From Microbacterium sp. (lineage in GTDB: Bacteria; Actinomycetota; Actinomycetes; Actinomycetales; Microbacteriaceae): a stretch of DNA of 57,923 nucleotides. This document shows positions 8,672 to 18,068 of this stretch, in pieces. The translations under genes and the position numbers were made by a program. The stretch lies in assembly GCF_011620715.1 (NCBI RefSeq), contig NZ_WOYP01000123.1, positions 1 to 57,923 of the forward strand, read 5' to 3'. Each line of letters starts with the position of its first letter. Position 1 is the first letter of the stretch. Below the pieces are notes generated by a model that was not told the origin of the DNA, did no database searches, and saw only the letters and a program-made list of their open reading frames with translations.

Positions 8672-9925
8672 TCAGGTGTTGACGAGATCCCGGAACGGGC
8701 CCCCGTCCATCTTCGGCTCTTTCGGCAGTCCGAGCAACTGCTCGCCGATGATGTTGCGCTGAACCTGCGAGCTCCCGGCGTAGATGGTGGCAGCTCGTGC
8801 CGACAAGGCAGTCTCCACCCAGGCCATCGATGTGTTGGGCGTTCCCACATCCGCAGTCTGAAGAGCACTTCCCGCGCCCGCACCGGAAGGGGCGACGGCG
8901 TCCATCCCCAGGATCTCGAGTGCCAGCTCGGTGTAGCGCTGGAAGTACTCGCTCCACACCAGCTTCGCGATCGCCGCGTCCGCTCCCGGGTTCTCGCCCT
9001 TGAGGAACTTCGTCAGCGTCTGGTAGCCACGGGCCTGCATGATCGCGACACGGCTGTAGCACCAGGCGAGAAGCTCGCGGACCTTGGGGTCCTTGTTCTT
9101 GCCCGTCGTCTTCGCGATCTCGAACAACCGGTCCAGGTCGTTCTTGAAGCGAATCGCGTCAGTGGTCGCGCCGGAGCCACGCTCGAATCCGAGCAAGGTC
9201 ATGGCGACCATCCACCCCTGGTTCACGGGCCCGACGATGTCCTCTTCGGCTGCCCGCGCATCGGTGAAGAACACCTGGTTGAAGATGTGGTCGCCGGCCA
9301 TGTTGAGGATCGGCTGCACTTCAACGCCCGGCTGATCCATCGGGATGAGCAGAAGGCTGATCCCGCGGTGCTTCGGGGCATCGGGGTCGGTGCGAACCAG
9401 GGTGAAGATGTGGTCCGCGAGGTGACCGGCCGAGGTCCAGATCTTCGAACCGTTGACGACCCATTCACCGTTCTCCAGCACAGCGCTCGTGCGCAGGCCG
9501 GCGAGGTCGGAACCCGCACCGGGCTCGGAGTATCCCTGGCACCACCTGTCCTCACCGGAGAGGATACGGGGCAGATAGTGCGCCTTCTGCTTGTCGGTTC
9601 CCCAGACCGTGAGCGTGTTTCCCAGGAGACTGATGCCGAACATGTCGTTCTCGTCTCCGGAGGGAACGCCGTACCGAGCGAATTCCTCGGCGATCACGAC
9701 CTGCTCGATCGCACTCAGGCCCGGGCCGCCGAACTCCTTGGGCCATGACACGGCGAGAAGCTGCTCGTCAGCGAGCACCTTGCGCCAGTGCTTCTTGAAT
9801 GCCGCGCGCTCGGCCTCGTCCGAAATCGCGCCGATACCCTTCCATCCGGGAGGCACGGCACCCTCGATAATCCCGCGAACGCGGGCGCGATACTCCTCTG
9901 CCTCAGGCGGGTACGTCAGATCCAT
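8672..9925 (-). CDS. Acyl-CoA dehydrogenase (ACAD11/FadE-like, 417 aa)
   Basis: A full-length acyl-CoA dehydrogenase. Family motifs: [20 protein letters not shown], the flavin-side [31 protein letters not shown], and the C-terminal [20 protein letters not shown]. The class is the one used by actinobacteria on bulky substrates, often as an alpha2beta2 partner of a shorter ACAD. Two other ACAD genes are in this island (left edge and 16907-18019). A GAAAGGA site precedes the ATG. It passes electrons to ETF, whose genes lie at 22-24 kb. Confidence 0.92.
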   Translation of the reverse strand: MDLTYPPEAEEYRARVRGIIEGAVPPGWKGIGAISDEAERAAFKKHWRKVLADEQLLAVSWPKEFGGPGLSAIEQVVIAEEFARYGVPSGDENDMFGISLLGNTLTVWGTDKQKAHYLPRILSGEDRWCQGYSEPGAGSDLAGLRTSAVLENGEWVVNGSKIWTSAGHLADHIFTLVRTDPDAPKHRGISLLLIPMDQPGVEVQPILNMAGDHIFNQVFFTDARAAEEDIVGPVNQGWMVAMTLLGFERGSGATTDAIRFKNDLDRLFEIAKTTGKNKDPKVRELLAWCYSRVAIMQARGYQTLTKFLKGENPGADAAIAKLVWSEYFQRYTELALEILGMDAVAPSGAGAGSALQTADVGTPNTSMAWVETALSARAATIYAGSSQVQRNIIGEQLLGLPKEPKMDGGPFRDLVNT

Positions 9926-9956
9926 TGTTGCGTCCTTTCATCGTTTCGACAGTTCC

Positions 9957-10619
9957 TCACGCGGATTCGCGTTCTATATCCGCGCGCGTTCGGAACCGTC
10001 TGCTGTGAGCATACCGGTGCCCCGTGATCGAGGCACCGCGGAGGGACGTGATATATCCGTCCCGGTCGGAGAACTCATCGAGTTCCATGAAGACGGCACC
10101 GATCCCCTCAGGATCGTGCGCGTCAGAGCCGGCACCGCCCGGCACGCCGAACTCGGCGGCGGCCGCTTGCGCCAATTCGTTGACAGACTCGTCGGGCACC
10201 TTGGCGTTGTAGACCTCGACGACATCGAGCAGACCGGCCCCGGCGAGCTGATCGAGCCCACGCCTGCCAAGCCCAGATCTGATGGGATCGAACGGATGGG
10301 GGACATAGACCACGCCTCCCTGATCCCGAACACGTGCGGCCGCTTCGGAAAGCGGCAGCACGTAGGGAACACGCTCGGTGAGGAACAGTCCGATGATCTC
10401 ACCGAGAGGCGTGCGGATCTCCTCACCGACGACCACCTCAACGCCGTAACCGATCGCCATCTCCTGCATGCGCTTCGCCGCGTCCACGGCGTGGTGGTCG
10501 GTGACGGCGATGACGCCCAGACCAGCTGCGCGCGCGCCTTGAAGCATCTGTTCCGGGGTGGTGACGGCATCCCCGGAATGAACCGTGTGCAGATGGCAGT
10601 CCATACGGACGCGCCCCAA
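9957..10619 (-). CDS. PHP-domain metal-dependent phosphoesterase/hydrolase
   Basis: A 220-residue PHP-fold protein. The four metal-binding motifs are in order: DCHLHTVHSGD, TDHHAVDA, VPHPFDP and GSDAHDPEGIG. Such enzymes cleave phosphoesters or related bonds with two or three metals. The TTG at 10619 is preferred because GGTGGAG lies five bases upstream; the frame is open to a TTG at 10688 directly after the preceding gene, and an ATG at 10604 is also possible. It is embedded between the DUF35 gene and an acyl-CoA dehydrogenase, an odd place for a PHP enzyme. It may remove a phosphate or nucleotide from a pathway by-product. Confidence 0.8.
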   Translation of the reverse strand: MGRVRMDCHLHTVHSGDAVTTPEQMLQGARAAGLGVIAVTDHHAVDAAKRMQEMAIGYGVEVVVGEEIRTPLGEIIGLFLTERVPYVLPLSEAAARVRDQGGVVYVPHPFDPIRSGLGRRGLDQLAGAGLLDVVEVYNAKVPDESVNELAQAAAAEFGVPGGAGSDAHDPEGIGAVFMELDEFSDRDGYITSLRGASITGHRYAHSRRFRTRADIERESA

Positions 10620-10691
10620 CCCCGCTCCACCAGCCGTATGCGGATGCCGTCCGACGACAGTCGCTCGAGTCAGATCAGTGCCTTCCAAGGA

Positions 10692-11117
10692 TCACTCGAT
10701 GGGTTCGAATTCGGGCAGAGACACCGTCGACTGATCATTCCATGAGACCCGCACGCGGCTCCCGATGGAGACCGCGTCGACATCGACGTTGGTGAGTCTG
10801 GTCAGCATCCGGAACCCCTCGTCGAGATCGACGTATGCGACGGCGTAAGGGACCAGTTCCGCGAATCCGGGCATCCTGTTGTCGCGCACGACGCTATAGG
10901 TATAGAGCGTTCCCTCGCCGGCGGATTCACGCCACTCGAGATCGAGACTGAGACAATGAACGCAGTGCGCTCGCGGATAGAAGACGATGCCCTCGCACTT
11001 CGTGCAAACCTGGTACGTCAGCTTGTGCTCGACGGTCGACTTCCAGAACGGCGCGGTGTCCGGCTCGTCGAGGTTGGGCAGGAATGAGGGCGCTCCGCCC
11101 ATGAGGTTATCCAACAC
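10692..11117 (-). CDS. Zn-ribbon/OB-fold DUF35 protein (partner of thiolase-like protein), copy 1
   Basis: A 141-residue two-domain protein. The N-terminal helix and rubredoxin-like zinc ribbon show four cysteines, C-TKC-EG...HCVHC, about residues 38-55. The OB-fold follows with GTLYTYSVVRDN, PYAVAYVDLDEGFRMLTRL and IGSRVRVSW. Members form tight complexes with thiolase-like lipid-transfer proteins and act as CoA-substrate-binding subunits of steroid side-chain retro-aldolases. The GTG start follows GGGGAGAACC. It lies 17 bases after the Ltp gene, as expected for such a complex. Confidence 0.9.
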   Translation of the reverse strand: MLDNLMGGAPSFLPNLDEPDTAPFWKSTVEHKLTYQVCTKCEGIVFYPRAHCVHCLSLDLEWRESAGEGTLYTYSVVRDNRMPGFAELVPYAVAYVDLDEGFRMLTRLTNVDVDAVSIGSRVRVSWNDQSTVSLPEFEPIE

Positions 11118-11134
11118 GGTTCTCCCCGTTCCGA

Positions 11135-12319
11135 TCAGTTGCCGAGGACAATGGTGCCGCCGGCATGGACGGCTCCGAGCCGCCCGCCGTTGCCGTGAGC
11201 AACCGCGAACTTGGCGCCTTCCCTCTGCGAGGTCGACTCACCCCGCAGCTGCCGAACCGCTTCGATGAGCAGGAAGATGCCGCGCATGCCGGGGTGGTTC
11301 GAGTACAGTCCACCACCATCCGTATTGAGCGCAGGGGCGCCGATTCGGTCCCACCGAAGCCGCCCTCCTTCCACGAATGCTCCGCCCTCGCCCTTCTTGC
11401 AGAAGCCGAGGTCTTCGAGGCAGGTCAGTACGGTGATCGTGAAGGAGTCGTAGATCATCGCCACATCCATCTGATCTGGCCTCAGTCCCGCCTCACCGAA
11501 TGCCGCGGGGCCCGACTGGGCCGCGCCGGAGATCGTGATGTCGTTCTTGTTGTCGACGAATCCGATCCCTTCCCCGGCGCCGAGAATCCACACGGGCTTC
11601 TTGCGTGTGCTCTTGGCGACCTCCTCGGAGGCGATGACCACGGCACCACCGCCGTCCGAGATCATGCAGCACTCCAGGCGGTGCAGCGGGTCGGCGATCA
11701 TCTTGCCGTTGATCACGTCATCGATCGTGATCTCGCCGATGTCACGAACTCTGAGATCGGTCATCGCCCGCACGGCGTCGGGGTTGCGCATCGCGTGGGC
11801 GCGAGTGGTGACCGAGATCTCCGCCAGCTGCTCAGAGGTTGTGCCGTACTGATGCATGTGACGGTTGGCGACCATCCCGTAGTTCGAGATCAGGGTCTGC
11901 CCCCACGGGATCTCCATGTTCGATGCCGGATCCTTCGCGCCGCCGATGGCACCGGCTCCGGTGCCGATCGCGAACGCCTGGCTCCGTGCCGTCGACCCGT
12001 AGGTGATGAGGGCCACATTGGCGCGGCCTGCGCGAATCGCGTCACGAGCGTGGCCGGCGTGGAACTCGAATGAGCTCCCGCCGACCGCCGTCGTGTCCGT
12101 GATGCGCGGATGCAGATCGAAGTACTCCTGGATGCCGAGCCCCGGGAAGCTGCTGGCGTCACCCGAATCGTAGACGGCATCCACGTCCTTCCAGGTGAGA
12201 CCGGCGTCCTCCAGGGCGGCGGCCGCACTGGCCGCCTTGATCTGGAGTGCCGACTTTCCCGGCACCAATCGGTCTGGATACTCGTGGATACCCACGATGG
12301 AGGCGCTTCGGTCTGTCAT
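11135..12319 (-). CDS. Thiolase-like lipid-transfer protein / retro-aldolase (Ltp2-type), copy 1
   Basis: A 394-residue thiolase-fold protein of the SCPx/Ltp type. The usual thiolase nucleophile region reads AVGGSSFEFHAGHA, without Cys. Typical Ltp features are SDGGGAVVIAS, MIYDSFTITVL and NTDGGGLYSNHPGMRG, which keep both tyrosines thought to act in Ltp2 aldolases. It would split a 3-hydroxyacyl-CoA carrying a bulky group with the DUF35 protein next to it. The start at 12319 (MTDRS) is set by AAGGA upstream and by homology to the plus-strand copy at 25461; the frame is open further upstream. Confidence 0.88.
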   Translation of the reverse strand: MTDRSASIVGIHEYPDRLVPGKSALQIKAASAAAALEDAGLTWKDVDAVYDSGDASSFPGLGIQEYFDLHPRITDTTAVGGSSFEFHAGHARDAIRAGRANVALITYGSTARSQAFAIGTGAGAIGGAKDPASNMEIPWGQTLISNYGMVANRHMHQYGTTSEQLAEISVTTRAHAMRNPDAVRAMTDLRVRDIGEITIDDVINGKMIADPLHRLECCMISDGGGAVVIASEEVAKSTRKKPVWILGAGEGIGFVDNKNDITISGAAQSGPAAFGEAGLRPDQMDVAMIYDSFTITVLTCLEDLGFCKKGEGGAFVEGGRLRWDRIGAPALNTDGGGLYSNHPGMRGIFLLIEAVRQLRGESTSQREGAKFAVAHGNGGRLGAVHAGGTIVLGN

Positions 12320-12363
12320 GATCCTTGATTCAACCTTCGTTGGTCTCGCAGGACGGAAGGGTC

Positions 12364-13254
12364 TCAGGCGATGCCCGCAAGACCCTGCTTGTCGGGGTGG
12401 AACGCTCGGGGGAACGACTCGAAGATTCCGTCCATGGTCCAGGGGTCCTGAGAGACCAGCACCGATTCGGGGTGGTAGTTCTCGTAGAGCGTGACACGGC
12501 CGCCCTGTGCGCCGACGACACGGCCGTTCAGCCAACCCGACTCCTCGCTGGCAAGGTAGGCCACCGGGTAGGCGATCGCGGACGGAGCAAGGTCGGCGAG
12601 GTTGATGCCCATCTCGGCGGCGCGCTCCGGGGGAATGGTGCCGGTCATGCGTGTCGATGCCGCAGGTGCGATCGCGTTCGAGGTGACGCCGTAGCGGTCG
12701 AGAGCGTGTGCACACGAAAGGGTGAAGCCGACGATTCCCAGCTTCGCCGCTGCGTAGTTGGGCTGGCCGGCGGAACCGAAGAGCCCGGCGCCCGACGTGA
12801 AGTTGATGAGGCGATACTGACCTTCTCCACGGTGCTCGCGCCAGTACACGGCGGCGTGCTTGCTGGTGTTGAAGGTGCCCGTCAGGTGCACATTGAGCAC
12901 CGCCTGCCAGTCTTCCGGGCTCAGGTTGACCAGCATCCGGTCACGCAGGATTCCGGCGACGTTCACCAGAATGTCCAGCTTGCCGAACTCGTCGATCGCG
13001 GACTGCACGATGCCGCCGGCGGAGTCGTAGTCGCTGACATCGCCGCCGTTGACGATCGCCTCACCGCCGTTCGCGATGATCTCGTTGACGACTGCCTGCG
13101 CGGGCCCGACGTCTGTGCCCGTCCCGTCGACCTGCGCACCCAGATCGTTGACCACGACCTTCGCACCCTCGCTCGCGAACAGCTTCGCGACCTCGGCGCC
13201 GATCCCCCCGCCCGCTCCGGTAACAACGGCGACACGGTTATCTAGACGTCCCAC
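12364..13254 (-). CDS. SDR oxidoreductase, MFE-2/17-beta-HSD4-like 3-hydroxyacyl-CoA dehydrogenase
   Basis: A 296-residue short-chain dehydrogenase. The NAD site TGAGGGIG, the acidic stop in VVVNDLGAQVDGTG, NVAG, the catalytic Ser in NFTSGAGLFG and YAAAK are present. The insert after NDLG is typical of peroxisomal multifunctional-enzyme-2 dehydrogenase domains, which oxidise 3-hydroxyacyl-CoA esters of bile acids and branched acids. The GTG start follows GGAGG with six bases between. It is the first gene of the minus-strand group leaving the divergent TetR region. Confidence 0.88.
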   Translation of the reverse strand: MGRLDNRVAVVTGAGGGIGAEVAKLFASEGAKVVVNDLGAQVDGTGTDVGPAQAVVNEIIANGGEAIVNGGDVSDYDSAGGIVQSAIDEFGKLDILVNVAGILRDRMLVNLSPEDWQAVLNVHLTGTFNTSKHAAVYWREHRGEGQYRLINFTSGAGLFGSAGQPNYAAAKLGIVGFTLSCAHALDRYGVTSNAIAPAASTRMTGTIPPERAAEMGINLADLAPSAIAYPVAYLASEESGWLNGRVVGAQGGRVTLYENYHPESVLVSQDPWTMDGIFESFPRAFHPDKQGLAGIA

Positions 13255-13521
13255 GACATTCCTCCATCGGAAATTTGCTTACAGGCGACGCTCCATTGCG
13301 GCGTCGAGATGCGATTGTCCGGCATCGTCGACGTGCTCGCTGAGGAGTCCATTCGCGAGTAATCTACCTCACGGGTACAATTCCCACAACCTGGCTACGG
13401 GAGCTCCCGCACTCGGCCGTATGACCGGCCACCACCGGGAAGACAGGCGCGACGCAGGGGTTCGGAGGCGAGGCGAGGCCGACGTTCGCCGTTATCTTTG
13501 GCCAGACCGGAGGGTGTGAAC
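13255..13521. promoter_or_regulatory. Divergent promoter region between the SDR and tetR genes
   Basis: This 267-base gap separates the minus-strand catabolic genes from tetR. On the plus strand TACAAT (13376-13381) is a good -10 with a weak TTCGCG 18 bases before it. GATGC and GCATC flank a nine-base centre near 13309-13327, and CTCGC and GCGAG flank 14 bases just downstream. These are weak operator candidates. No coding sequence was seen. Confidence 0.35.
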
Positions 13522-14220
13522 ATGGCAGTTGGCGAAGACCGGAGCGCGAACCCGTTCGACATGGATGAGGCGCCGACGATGACCGCGCGCAGAGCCAAGA
13601 CGCCAGACCTCGAGACGATCGTCAGTGTGGCCGCCAACCTCTTCCATGTGCACGGCTATCAGAACACCACCATGCAGCTGATTGCGACCGAGCTGGGCAT
13701 TGCGAAGCCCACCCTGTACGCACACGCGCAGAGCAAAGGGTTTCTGCTCGGTCAGGTTTTCCAGCTGGTTCTTCGTCGCGCGAACATCGTCGTCACAGAG
13801 GCTCTTTCCAAGGTCGACCCACTCGAGGGAATCGCCTGCCTCATCGACGGGCAGATCCGATTGTCCATGACGTATCGCGATTACTACGGGGTCATCTACG
13901 GTGATCAGCGCGAGCTGCCGGCAGACCTGGACGACGCCTACCAGGCGTGGATGAAGCGCTTCGTGGCGAACGTGAGCGGACTCATCGAGCGGGGGCAGCG
14001 AACCGGAGCAGTGCGCGAGGACATCGCGCCCGTCGTGGCCGCCCAGGCGATCATCGGCATCACCGGGTGGTCGGCTCGGTGGCTTCGGCCGCACTCCGGT
14101 CTCACTCTGGACTCGGCGAGCCGCCAGATCACGGCGTTGGTACTGGGCGGACTCAGCACCGACAGTTCCGCCACCGACCCCGTCTGGACAGAGGGCGGGT
14201 CCGAGGCATCGCTAGGATGA
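13522..14220 (+). CDS. TetR-family transcriptional regulator
   Basis: A 232-residue TetR protein. The N-terminal helix-turn-helix is clear: IVSVAANLFHVHGYQNTTMQ then ATELGIAKPTLYAHAQSKG. The C-terminal ligand domain has the pattern of regulators that sense acyl-CoAs. The ATG at 13522 follows GGAGGG with seven bases between; a TTG 24 bases earlier is less likely. It faces the SDR/Ltp/DUF35 operon and precedes a metallo-hydrolase by four bases. By position it is the candidate repressor of the whole island, released by a CoA intermediate. Confidence 0.9.
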   Translation: MAVGEDRSANPFDMDEAPTMTARRAKTPDLETIVSVAANLFHVHGYQNTTMQLIATELGIAKPTLYAHAQSKGFLLGQVFQLVLRRANIVVTEALSKVDPLEGIACLIDGQIRLSMTYRDYYGVIYGDQRELPADLDDAYQAWMKRFVANVSGLIERGQRTGAVREDIAPVVAAQAIIGITGWSARWLRPHSGLTLDSASRQITALVLGGLSTDSSATDPVWTEGGSEASLG

Positions 14221-14224
14221 GGCG

Positions 14225-15241
14225 GTGAGCGTACAGCCGAATCACAGTCAGTTCGAAGCGTGGACAGGTCATCACCTTCCCGACACCTTGCAGGTCGAAG
14301 AAGGTGTCTGGGCGGCACCGTTGCCACTGAAGGGTGACCAGTACGTCCGACACACCTACACCTATCTTGTCCTGGACGACCAGGGTGCGGTGCATGTGAT
14401 CGATCCGGGATGGGACACGGCCGACAACAGGGCGAGGCTCGAATCGTCGTTCGGTCAGATCGGCAAGAGCCTGACGGACGTGAAGACGATCGTGGCGACC
14501 CACCTCCACCCTGATCACACCGGCCTCGCACCGTGGTTGAAGGAGCAGAGTGGGGCACCGCTCTTGATGCATCGCGCCGAAGCAGAAGCGGCGGAGAGCG
14601 GGGCCTCGCTGTCGATTGCGGTCGGCTTCTTCCGGCGACTTCGGTCCTGGGGCGCGCCGTGGGCCGATCGAACGAAGCTCTACACGGAGTTGTGGCGGCA
14701 GCGGCAGCTGGGCGAGGGCGTGAGCGTGCGCGCCGATGTGCGCGTCGAGACGGACGAGGTGCTTGACATCCCGGGCCGCCGCCTTCGCGTCGTCCACACT
14801 CCGGGACACACCGAGGGCAGCATCTGCCTGTATGACGAAGACACGAGATCCCTGTTCAGCGGCGATACGCTGCTGCCGATGGTGCACCCCGGAATCGGGC
14901 TGAGCGCCGGGACCGGATCGTCACGCCAGAACCCCCTCGAACGCTACTTCGACTCATTGGATGCGCTGACCCGCCTCGATGTCGACCTGGTGCACCCCGG
15001 ACACGGCTACTCGTTCCAGGGACTGCTCGATCGCATCGAGGAAACCGTGGGGCACCATCGTCGGCGCTCCGACGAAGTACGGTCGATCATGCGCGCCGAG
15101 CCTGATACGACTGTGTGGCGAGTGGCTGAGAAGGTTCACTGGACGGCGGGCTGGGATCACCTGCATGGATACCTGCGCCTCTCCGCGGTCGCCCAGACAG
15201 CGATGCACATCGACTATCTGCGCGGGCGGCCTTCCGAGTGA
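14225..15241 (+). CDS. Metallo-beta-lactamase-fold hydrolase
   Basis: A 338-residue MBL-fold protein. The metal site H-x-H-x-D-H is seen in ATHLHPDHTG, with VHTPGHTEGSICLYD, FSGDTLL and VHPGHG supplying the later ligands. A C-terminal helical extension of about 90 residues (from RIEETVGHH on) is common in glyoxalase-II-like thioester hydrolases of actinobacteria. It starts with GTG four bases after tetR and is probably co-transcribed with it. Hydrolysis of a CoA or other thioester is likely from context. Confidence 0.85.
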   Translation: MSVQPNHSQFEAWTGHHLPDTLQVEEGVWAAPLPLKGDQYVRHTYTYLVLDDQGAVHVIDPGWDTADNRARLESSFGQIGKSLTDVKTIVATHLHPDHTGLAPWLKEQSGAPLLMHRAEAEAAESGASLSIAVGFFRRLRSWGAPWADRTKLYTELWRQRQLGEGVSVRADVRVETDEVLDIPGRRLRVVHTPGHTEGSICLYDEDTRSLFSGDTLLPMVHPGIGLSAGTGSSRQNPLERYFDSLDALTRLDVDLVHPGHGYSFQGLLDRIEETVGHHRRRSDEVRSIMRAEPDTTVWRVAEKVHWTAGWDHLHGYLRLSAVAQTAMHIDYLRGRPSE

Positions 15242-15260
15242 GCGCCTCGGTGTAGCGCCG

Positions 15261-16010
15261 TCAGAGCGACAGCCCGCCATCGACGGGAATCACTGCACCG
15301 GTCACAAAGCGCGCAGCGGGCGAGACGAGCCACGTCACGACGGAGGCGATGTCTTCGGGTTCGCCGGGACGTGCCAGCGGAGTCGCGGCGATATTGGCCT
15401 CGATGATCTCCGCGGGGAGCGTCAACGTCATGTCGGTGAGCACGAATCCCGGCGCAACGGCGTTCACCGTGATGTCGTCCGGCGCGAACTCGCGGGCCAG
15501 CGATCTCGTCAACGACAAAAGGCCGCCTTTGGCCGCGGCGTAGTTGGCCTGCCCGACGTTTCCATTCATTCCGACAATCGAGGAGACGTTGACGATAGCG
15601 CCCGTCGGCGACTCGGCGAGCGCCGTGACTGCGGCGCGCGAGCAGCTGAAGGCCCCGCCGAGGTCCACGGCAAGGACATCGGTCCAGTCGGCGTCCGTCA
15701 TACGCCGCACCCGGCGATCTCGGGCGATGCCGGCGTTGTTGACCAGTGCATCCAAGCGTCCGAATCGGTCGAGCGCTGCCTGCACGTACCTCTCTCCGGC
15801 GGCCAGGTCACGCAAATCAGCTCCGACCGAGACTGCTGATCCGCCGAACCCGACCACCTCCGCGGCGGTCGCCTCCGCTCCTTCGTGGTCCTCGTGATAG
15901 CCGATGACGACGTCGAAGCCCGCACGAGCGACCTCGCGGGCGATCGCCCTGCCGATACCTCGTGATGCGCCGGTGACCAACGCAACCGGGCGACGGTCTG
16001 GAGCACTCAT
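15261..16010 (-). CDS. SDR oxidoreductase, FabG-like 3-oxoacyl reductase/3-hydroxyacyl dehydrogenase
   Basis: A 249-residue classical SDR. TGASRGIGRAI, NNAGIARD, catalytic Ser in NVSSIVGMNGN, YAAAKGGLLS and the C-terminal PVDGGLSL tail are complete. It resembles FabG but sits in a catabolic cluster beside a thioesterase, so it may oxidise a 3-hydroxyacyl-CoA or an alcohol instead. It converges with the metallo-hydrolase gene (20-base gap) and follows the tesB gene by 7 bases. GAGGC lies upstream of the ATG. Confidence 0.87.
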   Translation of the reverse strand: MSAPDRRPVALVTGASRGIGRAIAREVARAGFDVVIGYHEDHEGAEATAAEVVGFGGSAVSVGADLRDLAAGERYVQAALDRFGRLDALVNNAGIARDRRVRRMTDADWTDVLAVDLGGAFSCSRAAVTALAESPTGAIVNVSSIVGMNGNVGQANYAAAKGGLLSLTRSLAREFAPDDITVNAVAPGFVLTDMTLTLPAEIIEANIAATPLARPGEPEDIASVVTWLVSPAARFVTGAVIPVDGGLSL

Positions 16011-16017
16011 TCAAGCC

Positions 16018-16842
16018 TCATGTCGTCGAGCGGATCATGCCTTCTTGAGCGGTGCTCGCGACGCGCCCGCGGTCTGCAGCGCTGATGCCGCCCATCGCGA
16101 AACCCCGTCCACGCGAGATGACAGGGGAATACTGGTCGTACAGCAGCCACTCGTCTACCGAGAACGGCCGGTGAAACCACACGGCATGATCGAGCGAGGT
16201 CGCACGGATCCCTCGCGACCACATGAAGGCACCATGAGGAAGCAGGACGGGCGTCAGAAAGGACAGATCCGAGACATAGGCGAGCACCGCCGCGTTGATG
16301 ACAGGGTCAGCAGGCAGCTCCTTGTTGAACCGGAACCAGAACTGATTGTGTGGCGGAAGGCCCTCGGGCGCGCGACCCATGGGTGGCCAGGGGCCGCCCC
16401 ATTGGATATCGAAGTCGTCCCACTCGGAATCGGTTCCCATCGTGGCCCGCATCCCCTCCATGAAGGAGGGAAGCTCCTCGGGCGGCAGACTGGGGGGCGA
16501 TTCTTCGGCGCGCTCGAATCCCGTCTCACCCGTGTGGTAGGACAAGTCAGCGGTCCAGATCTGATGTCCGTCCTGCATCCCGACGACCCGGCGCGAACTG
16601 AAGGAGCGCCCGTCGCGAGTCCGCTGCACCTGGTACTCCACCGGACGACGACCATCCCCTGCATGCAGGAAATAGCCGTGCAGCGAGTTGATCTCTCTTC
16701 CCTCGACGGTCCTCCCCGCAGCGACCACCGACTGACCGAGGAGTTGACCGCCGAAGAGATGCTGGATCATCCCCGACGAAGAACCCGCGAATACATCGTC
16801 CCCCTGCGGCTCTACATCGAGGATGTCCAACAACGACGTCAC
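16018..16842 (-). CDS. tesB: Acyl-CoA thioesterase II
   Basis: A 274-residue double-hotdog thioesterase. The first hotdog has FGGQLLGQSVVAAGRTV and LHGYFLHAGDGRRPVEY with RDGRSFSSRRV; the second has ATSLDHAVWFHRPF and the Asp of the catalytic triad in SLDH. These match TesB. It would release free acids from CoA when the pathway is overloaded. The GTG start has AGGGG upstream. It is followed by the fabG-like gene with a 7-base gap. Confidence 0.9.
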   Translation of the reverse strand: MTSLLDILDVEPQGDDVFAGSSSGMIQHLFGGQLLGQSVVAAGRTVEGREINSLHGYFLHAGDGRRPVEYQVQRTRDGRSFSSRRVVGMQDGHQIWTADLSYHTGETGFERAEESPPSLPPEELPSFMEGMRATMGTDSEWDDFDIQWGGPWPPMGRAPEGLPPHNQFWFRFNKELPADPVINAAVLAYVSDLSFLTPVLLPHGAFMWSRGIRATSLDHAVWFHRPFSVDEWLLYDQYSPVISRGRGFAMGGISAADRGRVASTAQEGMIRSTT

Positions 16843-16906
16843 GCCGTACCCCTGTTCCTTGTGGTCACTCGGTTCTCAGCGGACGACCCGCCGTGCGGGG
16901 TCCTGC

Positions 16907-18019
16907 TCAGACTCCGAGGCGGTCAGCCAGCTCCAGCCACGTGTCCGTCGTCGAGCCGAGCAGCAGCTCGGTGGACTTGGCCTTGCGGTAGTACAGCTGC
17001 GCGTCGTGATCCCACGTGAAGCCGATTCCACCGTGGACCTGCACGGTCCAGGATGCGGTGAATGCGAAGCCGGCTGCTGCGGTTGCCTTGGCCACGAGCG
17101 CGGCGGTCGGGAAGTCGTCCAGTCCCTCGGCGCCGGCGTATGCCGCGTACCAGGTGGCGGCGCGCGCGGTGTCGACTTCGACCGCCATTTCGGACAGGCG
17201 GTGCTTGATCCCCTGGAAGGAGCCGATCGCGCGGCTGAACTGGTTGCGGACCTTTGCGTACTCCACAGCCATGGTCATGGATGCTTCCATCGCACCGACC
17301 ATCTCAGCAGCGAGAAGAGTCGCGGCCACGTCGAGCACGTGCGAGACGCGATCCCAGCTGCCGGGCTCGCCGAGAGCCGTGGCCGAGACACCAGCGAACT
17401 CGAGCGTCGCCATCGGGCGCGTCAGGTCGAGCGTCGTCTGCTTGGTGCGGGTCAGGCCCGACGCATCGCCGTCGACGATGTACAAGCCGTACTGATCGCC
17501 GGACTTGGCGACCACGATGATCTTGTCAGCGGTGTGGCCGTCGATGACGAACGACTTCGTCCCGGTCAGTGTGACGGAGTCGCCGCTGCCGGCAGCAACC
17601 ATCTCAACGCCGTCGGGTCCCCAGTTGCCGGAGGGCTCGGTGAGTGCCGTCGTCACAGTGATCTCGCCCGCGGCGATGCTGGGAAGCAGCTCCTGCTTCT
17701 GCGCCTCTGAGCCGAACGTCAGAATCGGAACCACACCGAACGCCGTCGTCGCGAAGAAGGGCGACGGGACGATTCCACGGCCGATCTCCTCCATCGCGAT
17801 CATGACCTCGACCAGAGTCGCCCCTGCACCGTCGTACTCTTCGGGCACCAGCAACGCGGGCAGCCCGGCCTGTTCGGCGAACTGCTGCCACAGACCCTCA
17901 TCCCAGCCCGCCTCGGTCTTGACGACCTCGCGCACGCTCTTGACCGGGGACCGGTCAGAGATCATGCGCCTCAGGCTCTTCTGGAACTCAAGCTGCTCGT
18001 CACTAAGTTCAAACTGCAT
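16907..18019 (-). CDS. Acyl-CoA dehydrogenase, short beta-type subunit (370 aa)
   Basis: A 370-residue acyl-CoA dehydrogenase of the shorter type often paired with a longer ACAD. It has MQFELSDEQLEFQKSLRRMI, TEPSGNWGPDGVE, GTKSFVIDG, VRNQFSRAIGSFQGIKHRL and QVHGGIGFTWDHDAQLYYR. In the last block Asp replaces the Glu that is usual in full catalytic subunits. A heterotetramer with the ACAD at 8672-9925 or the one at the left edge is therefore possible. It is followed by the MaoC pair, fitting dehydrogenation then hydration. AGAGAG precedes the ATG. Confidence 0.88.
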   Translation of the reverse strand: MQFELSDEQLEFQKSLRRMISDRSPVKSVREVVKTEAGWDEGLWQQFAEQAGLPALLVPEEYDGAGATLVEVMIAMEEIGRGIVPSPFFATTAFGVVPILTFGSEAQKQELLPSIAAGEITVTTALTEPSGNWGPDGVEMVAAGSGDSVTLTGTKSFVIDGHTADKIIVVAKSGDQYGLYIVDGDASGLTRTKQTTLDLTRPMATLEFAGVSATALGEPGSWDRVSHVLDVAATLLAAEMVGAMEASMTMAVEYAKVRNQFSRAIGSFQGIKHRLSEMAVEVDTARAATWYAAYAGAEGLDDFPTAALVAKATAAAGFAFTASWTVQVHGGIGFTWDHDAQLYYRKAKSTELLLGSTTDTWLELADRLGV

Positions 18020-18068
18020 CGATAACTCTCTCTACTCGAATCGTTGCGGCCATGACCGGCCATTCTTG

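Noticed and set aside
11135..12319. Ordinary degradative thiolase
   Set aside because: The catalytic Cys is missing and the DUF35 partner is adjacent, so Ltp-type is preferred.
11135..12715. Longer 526-codon frame upstream of the copy-1 Ltp gene
   Set aside because: The first 132 codons overlap the SDR gene in another frame, are Arg/Pro-rich and lack homology; MTDRS at 12319 matches the start of copy 2.
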